Shown: piece after piece, positions 1 to 8,906 of the stretch
Layout: every line of letters starts with the position of its first letter
Position numbering within the stretch: position 1 is the first letter of the stretch
Source of the DNA: JBBPZA01 sp963797015
Lineage (GTDB): Bacteria > Actinomycetota > Thermoleophilia > Solirubrobacterales > Solirubrobacteraceae
DNA: 64,000 nt
Direction of reading: 5' to 3'
Assembly: GCA_963797015.1 (NCBI GenBank)
Contig: CAWCNV010000001.1
Span: 944,495 to 1,008,494 of the forward strand
The notes under the pieces: model-generated
The model's database searches: none
What the model saw: the letters and a program-made list of their open reading frames with translations, nothing else
Told to the model about the DNA's origin: nothing
Program-made: the position numbers and the translations under genes

Positions 1-490
1 TCCGGGTCCTCGAGTTGTGGTGGTGCAGGTGGTAGTGGGTCATGTCGTAGGCGAGATAGCCCGCGAAGAACCCCGCCGCGACCGCCTGCGCATCGGGGGT
101 GCCGAGCACGAGTACGAACAGGCCATAGAACGCGAGCGCAAGCGGCACGCTCACCGAGGGTGGCATGACCAGCCTCAGGGGATCGTTGGGATGGTCGTGG
201 TGCACGCCGTGGATGATCCAGTGCAGCCGTGCGCCGATGCCGTCCTGTGGCTCGAAGTGGAACACGATCCGGTGCATCCAGTACTCGGTGAGCGTCCACA
301 GCAGGTAGCCGCACAGCGCGAGCCCGGCCACCTGGAGATCGCCCATGCGCCGGCCGGCGTAGACGACGAGGGCCAGGATCGCCGGCAGGAAGATGATCAC
401 CGGTACGGAGGGATGGACGCGCGACAGGCGGTCCAGCCACCTGGAGCGGAACATCGGGGGCGAGGCTCGCAAGAGTTCGGTGCGTCGCAT
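1..490 (-). CDS. Fatty acid hydroxylase / sterol desaturase superfamily membrane protein, 3' end cut by window
   Basis: This is a di-iron membrane oxygenase-like protein, probably a fatty acid 2-hydroxylase type enzyme acting on membrane lipids. The minus-strand frame opens with ATG at 490 and runs off the window after about 163 residues. Hydrophobic stretches (for example VIIFLPAILALVVYAG) alternate with the histidine boxes typical of the superfamily: HRIVFH, then HWIIHGVHHDHP, then HYHLHHH near the truncated end. The box after the last seen helix is missing only because the window stops. The clustered HxxxH and HxxHH motifs make the family assignment firm; the substrate is not readable. The next gene upstream, cysC, is on the same strand about 90 bases away, so the two may or may not be co-transcribed. 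Confidence 0.85.
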   Translation of the reverse strand, partial: MRRTELLRASPPMFRSRWLDRLSRVHPSVPVIIFLPAILALVVYAGRRMGDLQVAGLALCGYLLWTLTEYWMHRIVFHFEPQDGIGARLHWIIHGVHHDHPNDPLRLVMPPSVSVPLALAFYGLFVLVLGTPDAQAVAAGFFAGYLAYDMTHYHLHHHNSRTR

Positions 491-582
491 GGCGGCTCTA
501 CAGGACGATTGCGCGTTCTCTTCGCACTGTAGCCGAGCGAACAGAAGGCGCAAGACCTGGAAGCGCCCGCCCGGCCCGACGG

Positions 583-1245
583 CTACCCGGGCTCGTGCAG
601 GTCGACGCCCGGCCTGGGACGCGAGCCGGCGCCGAAGGCCTGCCCCAACAGGCCGCGCTCGAGCAGCTGGAGCTGGATCGCGGCCGCGGCCTGGTCGATC
701 GTCGTCCCGAGCGTCCTCACCCGCACGTCAGGCGCGCGCGGCGGCTCGTAGGGATCGTCGACCCCCGTGAAGCACTCGAGGTCTCCTCGCCGCGCGCGCG
801 CATACAGGCCCTTGGGGTCGCGACGCTCGCACTCCTCGAGCGGCGTGTCGACGAACACCTCCACGAAGGCGAGGCCGTCGCGCTCCACGATCGCCCGCGC
901 GCCCGCGCGGTCGGCCGCGTAAGGCGAGATCAGGCTCACCACGGCGATCGCGCCCGAGTCGGCGAGCAGCCGCGCGACCTCGGCCGCGCGGCGCACGTTC
1001 TCAGAGCGAGACGCGGCGTCGAAGCTCAGATCGGAGTTGATCCCGTGGCGCAGGTTGTCGCCGTCGAGCAGGTAGGCCGGGACGCCCAGCCGGACGAGCC
1101 GCTCTTCGAGCGTCGTGGCCAGCGACGACTTGCCCGACGCCGGCAGGCCGGTGATCCATACGACTCCGCCGCGGCACCGGAGGATGTCCCAGCGCTCCGC
1201 GCGCGCGAGCCGGCCGGGATGCCAGGTCACGTTCTCTGAGCCCAT
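583..1245 (-). CDS. cysC: Adenylylsulfate (APS) kinase
   Basis: The enzyme phosphorylates adenosine 5'-phosphosulfate to PAPS in sulfate assimilation or sulfation. The protein has the P-loop GLPASGKSS in the first quarter, DGDNLRHGINSDLSF (the CysC DGDxxR/N-D signature), SENVRRAAEVARL, and the FVDTPLEECERRDPKGLY lid region, which together are diagnostic. About 220 residues is normal for stand-alone CysC. I chose ATG 1245 because a GGGAG ribosome-binding site lies 8 bases upstream and the protein then begins directly with the conserved NVTWHPG motif; an in-frame ATG at 1260 is the alternative. No sulfate adenylyltransferase gene is next to it in this window, so the rest of the pathway must be elsewhere. 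Confidence 0.93.
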   Translation of the reverse strand: MGSENVTWHPGRLARAERWDILRCRGGVVWITGLPASGKSSLATTLEERLVRLGVPAYLLDGDNLRHGINSDLSFDAASRSENVRRAAEVARLLADSGAIAVVSLISPYAADRAGARAIVERDGLAFVEVFVDTPLEECERRDPKGLYARARRGDLECFTGVDDPYEPPRAPDVRVRTLGTTIDQAAAAIQLQLLERGLLGQAFGAGSRPRPGVDLHEPG

Positions 1246-1371
1246 CGGTGCCGCTCCCATCCCTGTCGGAGGCCCCGGGCGCAGTCTAAAGCGCTTGCGC
1301 ATGGTTCCCGGCGGATGTCCGACCAGGCGCTCGCCCTCGACGCCCACGCGCTGCTCGTCGGGGCCTGAACT

Positions 1372-1400
1372 CGTAGCGATCTCTTAGATCGCCAGCTACG
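1372..1400. terminator. Hairpin between GT39 gene and cysC
   Basis: The arms CGTAGC/GCTACG enclose an inner perfect stem GCGATCT-ctt-AGATCGC (1376-1392). It lies about 46 bases after the stop of the minus-strand glycosyltransferase gene and before cysC. There is no T-tract, so it is a plausible but unproven terminator or processing hairpin. Confidence 0.45.
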
Positions 1401-1445
1401 TGCCGCCGCGCTTTCACGCCTACGCGCTGTCGCTGCGGCCCGGGG

Positions 1446-2966
1446 TCAGGCGTCGAGGTGGTGCATGGCCGGCCACAGCGCGCGCCACGGCCTTCGCGGG
1501 GCGGCGCACACGTCGATCGGCGCACCCTGCTCGTCGCTGTCGAGTCCCGCGCCGTTGTCTAGCCGGCCGGCGGGGCGGCAGCCCGTGAAGAAGCGGGCGA
1601 GGCGGCTCCGGCCCTCGAAGCCCACGGCCACCGCCGGCGCGGCCCCGTCGGGCGGGCGGCCGAACGACCAGTAGGAGTTCTGGCCGGAGTAGGCACGCGG
1701 AATGCCCAGCTCCGGGCCGAAGCGGCTGACGGTCCCGGCCTCGCCGTAGCCGTCCGTGACGATCACCGCGCGAGGCCGGGCCGCCGATGGCAGGCTGCGC
1801 CACGCGGCCGCGATCTGGCCGGCCATGCGGTGCCAGCCGACCGTTCCGCTCACGTCGCTGTTGAGGGTCGGGATGGGCGTGTCGGCGAGCCGCCGCGCAG
1901 GCACCAGCGGCAGGGCGATGAAGGCGGAAACGACCGCGGCGAGCGCGACCGCGACCGCGAGCCGCGCGCGACGGGCGGGCCGCTCGAGCCACTGCTGGAG
2001 CGCAACCCCTCCCGCCCCGAGCAGCGCCGGGTACCAGCCGACGGCGTAGTACTCCTTCGCACCGGTGATCAGGCACACGACCAGCGTGATCAGGTAGCCG
2101 AGACCGAGCGCCCGAAACGGGCGCGCGCGCTCGTCGCGCAACAGCCACGCCACGCCGGCGATCCACACCGGAGCGAGCAGCGGCGAGACGATCAGCAGCT
2201 GGAAGGGCAGGAACTTGAGCCGCGCGCCGAGCGGGTCCTCGCCGGCGATCTGGCTGGAGAGGTGGCGCTGGGGCCAGCCGTGGTCGGCCTGCCAGATCAC
2301 GTTGGGAGCCCACAGGGCGAGCGCGATCGCCGCCGCCAGCCAGGGCCACGGACCGCGAAGCAGGTCGCCGCGCCGGGCGAGCACGCCCCCGCTCACGAGC
2401 GATCCGAGCAGGAGCAGCACGAGCCACTTGTTCTCGAGCGTGACCCCGGCGCCCACGCCGAGCGCCAGCCACGCTCCCGGCCGCGGCGCGCGCAGGACGC
2501 GCACCGTGAGCAACAGGACGACCGTCCAGCCCAGGAAGTCGAACGTCGCCGTCGACACGATGTGGCCGAGGTAGAGCGCCGCGCTTGCGGCCACGCACGC
2601 GGCGGCGACGACCTGCGCCCGCGCGGCGCCGCCCAGCTCTCGCGCGATCAGCGCGGCCAGCACGACGCACGCGGCGAGCGCCAGAGCGGAGGCGACGCGC
2701 AGGCCGGTCGGGGTGTTACCGAACACCGCCGTCGACGCACGAGCGATCAGCGGCGTGAGCGGCGGCTGGTCGTCGTAGCCGAAGGCCGGGTGCTTGCCGG
2801 CCTCGAGGAAGTACAGCTCGTCGCGGTGGTAGCCGTAGCCGCCGGCGAAGGCGATCAGCAGCACGAACACGCCGGCGGCGATCGCCGCGACCGGGAGGGC
2901 GGCGAGCGAAGGGAGCTCGCCTTCTCCGTCGTTGGAGCCGCTTGAGTCGACGCCGCGCGCGCTCAT
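1446..2966 (-). CDS. Glycosyltransferase family 39-like membrane protein (ArnT/PMT type)
   Basis: This is a polytopic membrane glycosyltransferase of about 506 residues, likely moving a sugar from a polyprenyl-phosphate donor on the outer face of the membrane. The N-terminal loop has YGYHRDELYF followed by GYDDQPPLTPL, the acidic D/E catalytic-loop signature of the PMT/ArnT/GT39 superfamily. Many hydrophobic helices follow, with a soluble C-terminal part (VIVTDGYGEAG). Acceptor and sugar cannot be read. Its ATG (2964-2966) overlaps the TGA of aroE (ATGA), so it is translationally coupled as the last gene of the alaS-ruvX-mltG-aroE run, although it has no obvious functional link to them. Confidence 0.85.
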   Translation of the reverse strand: MSARGVDSSGSNDGEGELPSLAALPVAAIAAGVFVLLIAFAGGYGYHRDELYFLEAGKHPAFGYDDQPPLTPLIARASTAVFGNTPTGLRVASALALAACVVLAALIARELGGAARAQVVAAACVAASAALYLGHIVSTATFDFLGWTVVLLLTVRVLRAPRPGAWLALGVGAGVTLENKWLVLLLLGSLVSGGVLARRGDLLRGPWPWLAAAIALALWAPNVIWQADHGWPQRHLSSQIAGEDPLGARLKFLPFQLLIVSPLLAPVWIAGVAWLLRDERARPFRALGLGYLITLVVCLITGAKEYYAVGWYPALLGAGGVALQQWLERPARRARLAVAVALAAVVSAFIALPLVPARRLADTPIPTLNSDVSGTVGWHRMAGQIAAAWRSLPSAARPRAVIVTDGYGEAGTVSRFGPELGIPRAYSGQNSYWSFGRPPDGAAPAVAVGFEGRSRLARFFTGCRPAGRLDNGAGLDSDEQGAPIDVCAAPRRPWRALWPAMHHLDA

Positions 2967-3760
2967 CGAGCGTTTGCGGCTGAGCGCATCACGTCCAGCG
3001 GCGCGGCGAGTCCCGTCCAGCGCTCGAGGCTCAGGGCGCCCTGGCGGGCCAGGACCTCGAGCCCGTCGACCGTCCGCGCGCCGGCGGCGCGCGCGCCGGC
3101 GATCAGGCGCGTCTCCTGCTCGCCGTAGGCGAGATCGACGACGCAGCGCGCGTCGGCGAGGAGCTCCGGCAGGCCGGGCAGCACGGTTGCGACGTCGTCC
3201 CCGGGCGCAAGGCCGACCGCGGTGCAGTTCACGAGCAGGTCGACCGGCGGCGCCGGGATCTCGATCGCCTTCGCGCCGAGCTCATCGGCCAGGTCGCGAG
3301 CGCGCGACGCGGTCCGGTTCCAGACCAGCACCTCGGCCGCCCCGGCCTCGCGTAGCGCCCATACCGCCGCGCGGGCACTGCCGCCGGCGCCCAGGACCAG
3401 CGCGCGGGCGCCACGCGGCGGCTCGGGAAGGGCGGTGAGGAGCCCCGGCGCGTCGGTGTTGTCAGCCTCGATCGCGCCGTCGCCGGCGAAGCTGAGCGTG
3501 TTGGCCGCCCCGATCTCCCTCGCCGTCGCGGTCGCGCCCGTGGCGAGGGCGAGCGCCGCCTCCTTGTGGGGGATCGTTACGTTGGCGCCCGCGAAGCCGC
3601 TCGCGGGGAGCGCGCGGACGGTCTCCGCGAACAGCTCGGGCGGCACCGGGAGCCGCTGATAGCTCCACTCGGACAGGCCGAGCGCGTGGAGCGCGGCCCT
3701 GTGCATCGCGGGAGAGCGGCTGTGGGAGACGGGCCAGCCGAGGACGCCGAGCCGGGGCAT
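2963..3760 (-). CDS. aroE: Shikimate dehydrogenase
   Basis: The enzyme reduces 3-dehydroshikimate to shikimate with NADPH in aromatic amino acid biosynthesis. The N-terminal substrate-binding motif GWPVSHSRSPAMH is followed by GANVTIPHKE with the catalytic Lys, by ADNTDAPGL, and by the nucleotide-binding glycine motif VLGAGGSARA. WNRT follows the second beta strand, and a C-terminal GLEVLARQGALSLERWTG closes the family profile. Length 265 is typical. It lies 3 bases downstream of mltG and its stop overlaps the start of the glycosyltransferase, so it sits inside a tight operon. The mltG-aroE adjacency is common in Actinobacteria. Confidence 0.95.
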   Translation of the reverse strand: MPRLGVLGWPVSHSRSPAMHRAALHALGLSEWSYQRLPVPPELFAETVRALPASGFAGANVTIPHKEAALALATGATATAREIGAANTLSFAGDGAIEADNTDAPGLLTALPEPPRGARALVLGAGGSARAAVWALREAGAAEVLVWNRTASRARDLADELGAKAIEIPAPPVDLLVNCTAVGLAPGDDVATVLPGLPELLADARCVVDLAYGEQETRLIAGARAAGARTVDGLEVLARQGALSLERWTGLAAPLDVMRSAANAR

Positions 3761-3763
3761 CGT

Positions 3764-5811
3764 CTACCCCTTGCTCGGGTCCCTCCCGCCCGCGGCGTTG
3801 CGCGCCTGGTTGTAGCGCGCCTGGTCGGCCAGGAACTGCTGGTAGGTGGACGAGAAGGCGTGGGCGCCGTTGCCGCCGGGCTTGACCACGAAGTACAGGT
3901 ACCGGGTACGCGCCGGGTTCGCCGCCGCCTTGATCGACGCCAGCCCCGGGTTGCCGATCGGCGTCGGCGGCAGACCCTGGTTGAGGCGCGTGTTGTACGG
4001 GCCCGGCCGCTGGAGCTCGGAGACGCGCAGCGGTCGCGTCCAGTTGTTGTCGGCGTAGCGGATCGTGGCGTCGATCCCGAGCGGGATGCTCTGCTTCAGG
4101 CGGTTGTAGATCACGCTCGCGATCAGCGAACGGTCGCGGGCGATCGCAGCCTCGCGCTCGATCATCGAGGCGATGATCAGTACGTCGTAGGTCGTGAGGT
4201 TCGCGGCTCGTGCCCTTCGCATCGACACGCCTCGCAGGTTGCGCTTGAAGGTGGCGAGCTGCTGGTTGACGAGGTTCTGCGCAGTCGCCTGGCGGCCCGT
4301 GCGCAGCTCGTAGGTGTCGGGAAACAGGAAGCCCTCGAGCGGCGAGCCCGCCGGGGCGCCGTAGCGCCGCGGGCTGAAGCGCGCACGGCGGACGGCCGTC
4401 ATGTAGCGGCCGCGGACCTTGCCCGACTTGTCGACCGCGCTCGCGAAGTCGCGCTCGGTGTTGCCCTCCGGGAGCACGAGCTTGACGGTCGTGATCGGCG
4501 GCGGCCCCTTCACCAGGATCGCCTCCGCGTCGCTGAACTTCATGTCCTTGCGGAACGTGTAGGCGCCGGCCTTGAGCTGGTCGCGCTTGCCGTCGAGTCG
4601 CGCGTGGAGCGCGAAGAAGAAGCCGCTCGAGACCACGCCGCGGTCGGCGAGCAGGTCCCCGATCTCGCGCGCGGTCAAACCGCTCGGGACCCTCACCCGC
4701 ACCGGCGTGGACCCGTCGCCCTTGAACGGCTGGTACAGCGAGATCGCGAACCACGCAAGGAAGACGATCAGGACCAGCGCGAGTGCGGCGGCGACGCGAA
4801 CCGGCCAGCGCCGCGCGGAAGTCGCCTCGCCGGACCCGTCCGGGTCGCTTGGCTCCTTCGGCTCCTTCGGCTCCTTCGGCGTCGTCGCGGCGGTGCGCGG
4901 CTGGCGAGGGGGAAGCGAGGGCCACCGCCCCCGCCCCGGCCTCCCGACGCGCTCGCGACGGAAGCGGGTGATCGCCGACGGCGGACGCGGAGCCGCGACC
5001 GCCTCGTCCGGCTCGTCGCCGTGAGCGACGTCCTCGTCGCCGGCGACCGCCTCGTCGCGAACGACCTCGTCGTGACGACCTCGGCGTGAGCGACCTCGTC
5101 AGCGGCCGCCGCTTCGGCCGGCTCCGCCTCGGCCGCCGCCTCTCCGGCCGGCTCCACCTCGTCGAGGGCAGGGGAGTCGTCGGCCGGCTCCACCTCGTCG
5201 ACAGCCGGGGACTCCTCGACCTCCTCCACCTCGTCGACAGCCGGGGACTCCTCGACCTCCTCCACCTCGTCGACAGCCGGGGACTCCTCGACCTCCTCCA
5301 CCTCGTCGACAGCCGGGGACTCCTCGACCTCCTCCACCTCGTCGACAGCCGGGGACTCCTCGACCTCCTCCACCTCGTCGATGACGGGCGAGGGCTTCGG
5401 TGATTCCGCGGAAGCGGCACGCTCACCCTCGTCGATCCCCGGCTGGTCGGCAGCGACCTCCTCGAAGGCCTCCTCCTCCGCGTCCGGAGGCTCCTCGACG
5501 GGGGCGGGCGCGGGGGCTTCGGCGATCGGCGCCGGCTTCGCGGCCGTCGCGGGCGTGTCGACTCCGGGCTCTTCGAAGCGGGGGTCGTAGGGGTCCAGCG
5601 GGGGCTGGACGGGCGACCCCGATGCACCGTCGTCTTCGGGAGCCCCGCGCTCGGGAGCCGCGGTGGGCGCCGAGCGGGGTCCGTAGTCGAAGGACGGCGG
5701 TGCCTCCCCCGACCGCGCCCGGCGGCGCGCCTCGCGCTCGCGCCGCGCCTGCTCGCGCTCCTCCGCGCTTCGCGCGCGCGGTGGCTCGTCGCGGCGGCCG
5801 AAGAGGCTCAC
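3764..5811 (-). CDS. mltG: Endolytic murein transglycosylase MltG with long acidic repeat N-terminus (apparent frameshift)
   Basis: MltG cleaves nascent peptidoglycan glycan strands at the membrane and sets strand length. The YceG-like catalytic part occupies 3764-4702: VRVPSGLTAREIGDLL, GAYTFRKDM, PEGNTERDFA, EGFLFPDTYEL, then IIASMIEREA with the catalytic Glu and NPGLASIKAAANPA. Just upstream in that frame is one membrane helix (VRVAAALALVLIVFLAWFAI) with no start codon near it. The N-terminal part, starting GTG 5811, is in another frame: a basic head (REREARRRARSGE), then a very acidic cytoplasmic region with five exact 12-residue repeats DEVEEVEESPAV. The two frames meet near 5072-5079. 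Adding one base gives a 682-residue protein, so I annotate a single gene with one missing base or a true frameshift. The GTG overlaps the ruvX stop. Confidence 0.75.
5197..5376 (-). repeat. Five exact tandem 36-bp repeats inside mltG
   Basis: Units start at 5197, 5233, 5269, 5305 and 5341 and are identical and contiguous without spacers. In the mltG reading frame each encodes DEVEEVEESPAV; degenerate copies flank the block (ending EPADDSPAL and EPAGE). The exact identity at DNA level indicates recent expansion by slippage or unequal crossover, so copy number may vary between strains and is prone to assembly collapse. Confidence 0.95.
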
Positions 5812-6197
5812 GCGTCCCTCAGGGCGAGCCAGTCACCGAGCAGGATCGCCGCGGCGCGCGAGTCCTCGCTCGCCCTCCCCCCCGACCGCTCGGCCAGGCG
5901 CGTCGTGAACCGCTCGTCGTACAGCTCCACGGGAACGTTGTCGAGGATCTCCTCGAGGCGGCGGGCGAACTCCCGCGCCTCTCGCGTCTGCGCCGAGTCG
6001 CCGCCGGACAGGGACACCGGCAGACCCACCACGACGCGTCCTGGCTCGTGCTGGGCGACGAGGGTAGCGATCCGCTGCAGCCCGCGGCGCGTGGCCGGCG
6101 CCGCGATCGCGTCCAGCGGCGTCGCCAGCGTCCCGGTCGGATCGCTCACCGCCACGCCGCAGCGAGCGCTGCCGTAATCCAGCGCCAGCACCCGCAC
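5808..6197 (-). CDS. ruvX: Putative pre-16S rRNA nuclease / Holliday junction resolvase-like protein (YqgF/RuvX)
   Basis: This RNase H-fold nuclease is implicated in 16S rRNA 5'-end maturation. It begins VLALDYGSARCGVAVSDP, the first catalytic-Asp strand of the YqgF fold, followed by VVGLPVSLSGGDS and the C-terminal YDERFTTRLAE motif with the second acidic residue, then DSRAAAILLGDWL. Length 129 is about the norm for Actinobacteria. The start is GTG 6197, one base after the alaS stop (6199-6201), and its own stop overlaps the GTG of mltG. The alaS-ruvX-mltG-aroE order is a widely conserved cluster, which supports the call. Confidence 0.92.
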   Translation of the reverse strand: MRVLALDYGSARCGVAVSDPTGTLATPLDAIAAPATRRGLQRIATLVAQHEPGRVVVGLPVSLSGGDSAQTREAREFARRLEEILDNVPVELYDERFTTRLAERSGGRASEDSRAAAILLGDWLALRDA

Positions 6198-6198
6198 G

Positions 6199-8844
6199 TC
6201 AGCTCAGCGCGCGCTCGATCACGTCACGCGCGACGGCCATCGCCTGCTCGAGCTTCTCGGGATCGCGGCCGCCGGCACGCGCCATCGTGTCGCGCCCGCC
6301 GCCACCGCCACCGACGACCTTCGCCGCCTCGCGGACCACGTCGCCGGCCTTGACGCCGCGCTCCACCAGCGTGGGGGCGACGACCGCGACGAGCTGCGCC
6401 CTCCCCCCGTTCCCAGACCCCAGCACGATCGCCGCGTCACCCAGCTTCCCCTTCAGCCGATCGGCGAGCGCGAGCAGCGCCTTCTCGTCAGGCGCCGTGA
6501 CGGCCTCGGTGAGCACCCGCGCCCCGTCGATCTCCTTCGCCCGCTCCAGGAGCTCCTCGACGTCGACGCCCCGCTGCGCCGAGTCGCCGGCGCGAGCCGT
6601 ACGCTCGAGCGCCTTGCGCTCCTCCTGCAGCGCCCTCACCGCGGCCGGGACGTTCTCGGGCCCGGCGCGGAGCAGGTGCGAGGCCTCCCCCAGGAGGTCG
6701 TCGTGCTCGCGCAAGAGCGTCACGCCCGCCGGACCGGTCAGCGCCTCGATGCGCCTCACGTTCGCGGCGCTCGAGCCCTCAGAAGTGATCCGGAAGACGC
6801 CGATCTCCGCCGTCGAGCGCACGTGCGTGCCGCCGCACAGCTCGCGCGACCACGACCCGTCGCCGACCTCGACCATGCGCACGACGTCGCCGTACTTCTC
6901 GCCGAACAGCGCCATCGCCCCCAGCGCGCGCGCCTCGTCCAGAGTCGTGGTCAGCGCGCGCACCGGCTGGTTGGCGAGGATCCACTCGTTCACCCGGTCC
7001 TCGACGTCGCGCCGCTCCTCGGCGGTCAGCGCCGAGCCGTGGGTGAAGTCGAAGCGCAGCTTGTCGGGCCCGACGTAGGAGCCGGCCTGGCGCACGTGCG
7101 TGCCCAGCCGCTCGCGCAGCGCAGCGTGCAGCAGATGGGTCGCGGTGTGGTTGCACTGGGTCGCGTGGCGCGCCGCGCGGTCGACGCGCGCCACCACGCG
7201 CTCGCCCGGCTCGAATGCTCCCTCCTCCACGCGCAGGGCGACCGCCTGGTCGTCGCCGACCCGGAAGACCTCCTCCACGCGAGCGCGACAGGTGCCGTGC
7301 TCGCACTCGATCACGCCGCTGTCCGACACCTGGCCGCCGCCGGCCGCGTAGAAGGGCGACTCCGCGAGCTTGGCCAGGACCTCGCCGTTCTCGGGCATCA
7401 CCGCGCCGACGGTCGTCGCCTGGTCGGTGCGCTCGTAGCCGACGAACTGGGTCTGGAACCCCGCCTGGCCCGCGAACGCGCTCACGCGCTCGCGCACCCG
7501 ACCGTCATCGAGGACCCGCGCCGAGCCCTGGCGAGCGCGCTCGCGCTGCTCGTCCATGAGCGCCTCGAAGCCCTCCTCGTCGACCCCCATGCCCTGCTCG
7601 GCGACGAGCTCGAGCGTGAGGTCGATGGGGAACCCGTAGGTGTCGTGCAGGCGGAAGGCGTCCTGCGCCGCGATGCCCTCGTCGCCGCGTTCGCGCGCGC
7701 GCTCGATCAGGTCCTCGAGCAGCCGCACGCCCTGGTCGAGCGTGCGCCCGAAGCTCTCCTCCTCGCTCTCGAGCCACTTGTGGATCGCGTCGCGCTCGCG
7801 GTACAGCTCCGGGTACTCGCCGCCCATCAGCTCCGTCACGCGCTCGGCGTAGGCGGGCAGGAAGCCAGGCTCCAGCCCGAGCGAGCGCCCGCGGTGGATG
7901 GCCCTGCGCATGATCCGGCGCAGCACGTAGCCGCGGTCCTCGTTGGACGGGACCACGCCGTCGGCGATCAGGAAGGTCATGCCGCGCGTGTGGTCGGCCA
8001 GCACGCGCAGTGCCCTGTCGGTCGCGAAGTCCGAGCCGTATTTGCGCCCCGAGCGCTCCTCGCCGAGCTCGATCAGCGGCCGGAACTGGTCGGTGTCGAA
8101 GACCGACGCCACGCCCTGCTTGATCGCGGCCATCCGGTTGAGGCCGAGGCCGGTGTCGATGTTCTTGGCGGGCAGCGGAGTGAGCGTCCCGACCGGGTCC
8201 TGGTCGAACTCCATGAACACGAGGTTCCAGTACTCGAGGAAGCGCTCGTTGTCGCCGCCGGGCAAATCGTCGGGTGAGCCGAACTCGGGGCCGCGGTCGA
8301 GGTAGAGCTCCGAGCACGGACCGCACGGCCCGGTGGGCCCGGCCTGCCAGAAGTTCTCCGAGCGCGGGCAGAGGACGATGCGCTCGCGCGGAACCCCGAC
8401 CTCGACCCAGGCCTCCATCGCCTCCTCGTCGGGACCGAGGCCGAGCTCGTCGTCGCCCTCGAAGACCGTGATCCAGATGTCGCCGGGCGCGATCCCGAAG
8501 CCGTCGACGGAGAGCGCCCAGGCGAGCTCGATCGCCCCGTCCTTGAAGTAGTCGCCGATCGAGAAGTTGCCGAGCATCTCGAAGAACGTGAGGTGGCGCG
8601 TGGTGATCCCGACCTCCTCGATGTCCGGCGTCCGAAAGCACTTCTGGCACGAGGTCAGGCGCGCGTGCGGCGGGCGCTCCTGGCCGAGGAAGTAGGGCTT
8701 GAGCGGATGCATCCCGGCCGTGGTCAGCAGGACCGAGGGATCGAACGTCGCGGGCACCAGCGAGCCCGAGGGCAGCCTCCGGTGATCGCGCGCGACGAAG
8801 AAGTCGAGGAACGTCGCGCGGATCTCGTCGGAGCTCATGCCCAT
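6199..8844 (-). CDS. alaS: Alanyl-tRNA synthetase
   Basis: The enzyme charges tRNA-Ala and clears mischarged Ser/Gly. The class II catalytic domain opens with ATFLDFFVARDHRRLPSGSL and TTAGMHPLKPYFLG, then SCQKCFRTPDIEEVG and TFFEMLGNFSIGDYF. The editing domain shows HTATHLLHAAL (HxxxH zinc motif) and ELCGGTHV. The C-terminal DHHA1-like region ends with a Gly-rich VGGGGGGRDTMARAGG. About 880 residues is normal. Two in-frame ATGs exist, 8844 and 8838; the first is used here because a TAGACT -10 box lies 10 bases upstream of it and no Shine-Dalgarno is visible. It heads the cluster running to the GT39 gene and is divergent from the methyltransferase. Confidence 0.97.
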   Translation of the reverse strand: MGMSSDEIRATFLDFFVARDHRRLPSGSLVPATFDPSVLLTTAGMHPLKPYFLGQERPPHARLTSCQKCFRTPDIEEVGITTRHLTFFEMLGNFSIGDYFKDGAIELAWALSVDGFGIAPGDIWITVFEGDDELGLGPDEEAMEAWVEVGVPRERIVLCPRSENFWQAGPTGPCGPCSELYLDRGPEFGSPDDLPGGDNERFLEYWNLVFMEFDQDPVGTLTPLPAKNIDTGLGLNRMAAIKQGVASVFDTDQFRPLIELGEERSGRKYGSDFATDRALRVLADHTRGMTFLIADGVVPSNEDRGYVLRRIMRRAIHRGRSLGLEPGFLPAYAERVTELMGGEYPELYRERDAIHKWLESEEESFGRTLDQGVRLLEDLIERARERGDEGIAAQDAFRLHDTYGFPIDLTLELVAEQGMGVDEEGFEALMDEQRERARQGSARVLDDGRVRERVSAFAGQAGFQTQFVGYERTDQATTVGAVMPENGEVLAKLAESPFYAAGGGQVSDSGVIECEHGTCRARVEEVFRVGDDQAVALRVEEGAFEPGERVVARVDRAARHATQCNHTATHLLHAALRERLGTHVRQAGSYVGPDKLRFDFTHGSALTAEERRDVEDRVNEWILANQPVRALTTTLDEARALGAMALFGEKYGDVVRMVEVGDGSWSRELCGGTHVRSTAEIGVFRITSEGSSAANVRRIEALTGPAGVTLLREHDDLLGEASHLLRAGPENVPAAVRALQEERKALERTARAGDSAQRGVDVEELLERAKEIDGARVLTEAVTAPDEKALLALADRLKGKLGDAAIVLGSGNGGRAQLVAVVAPTLVERGVKAGDVVREAAKVVGGGGGGRDTMARAGGRDPEKLEQAMAVARDVIERALS

Positions 8845-8854
8845 GGGAGAGCCA

Positions 8855-8860
8855 AGTCTA
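8855..8860 (-). promoter_or_regulatory. -10 box of alaS (TAGACT)
   Basis: TAGACT on the minus strand ends 10 bases before the ATG at 8844, leaving almost no 5' leader. It is one of a recurring TANNNT set in this window placed directly before start codons. Confidence 0.55.
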
Positions 8861-8891
8861 GGACGGTGCCGGGCGCACCAACCGCACCCTG

Positions 8892-8897
8892 TACGCT
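8892..8897 (+). promoter_or_regulatory. -10 box of the methyltransferase gene (TACGCT)
   Basis: TACGCT ends 9 bases before the GTG at 8907. With the divergent alaS -10 box only about 30 bases away, the two promoters share one short control region. Confidence 0.5.
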
Positions 8898-8906
8898 CAC
8901 GCCGGA

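Noticed and set aside
5197..5376. Possible CRISPR array from the five identical 36-bp units
   Set aside because: The units abut without spacers and encode a regular protein repeat in the mltG frame; no cas genes are near.
3462..5627. 721-codon minus-strand open frame across aroE and mltG
   Set aside because: Arg/Pro-rich composition and full overlap with two recognised genes in other frames show it is a shadow frame.
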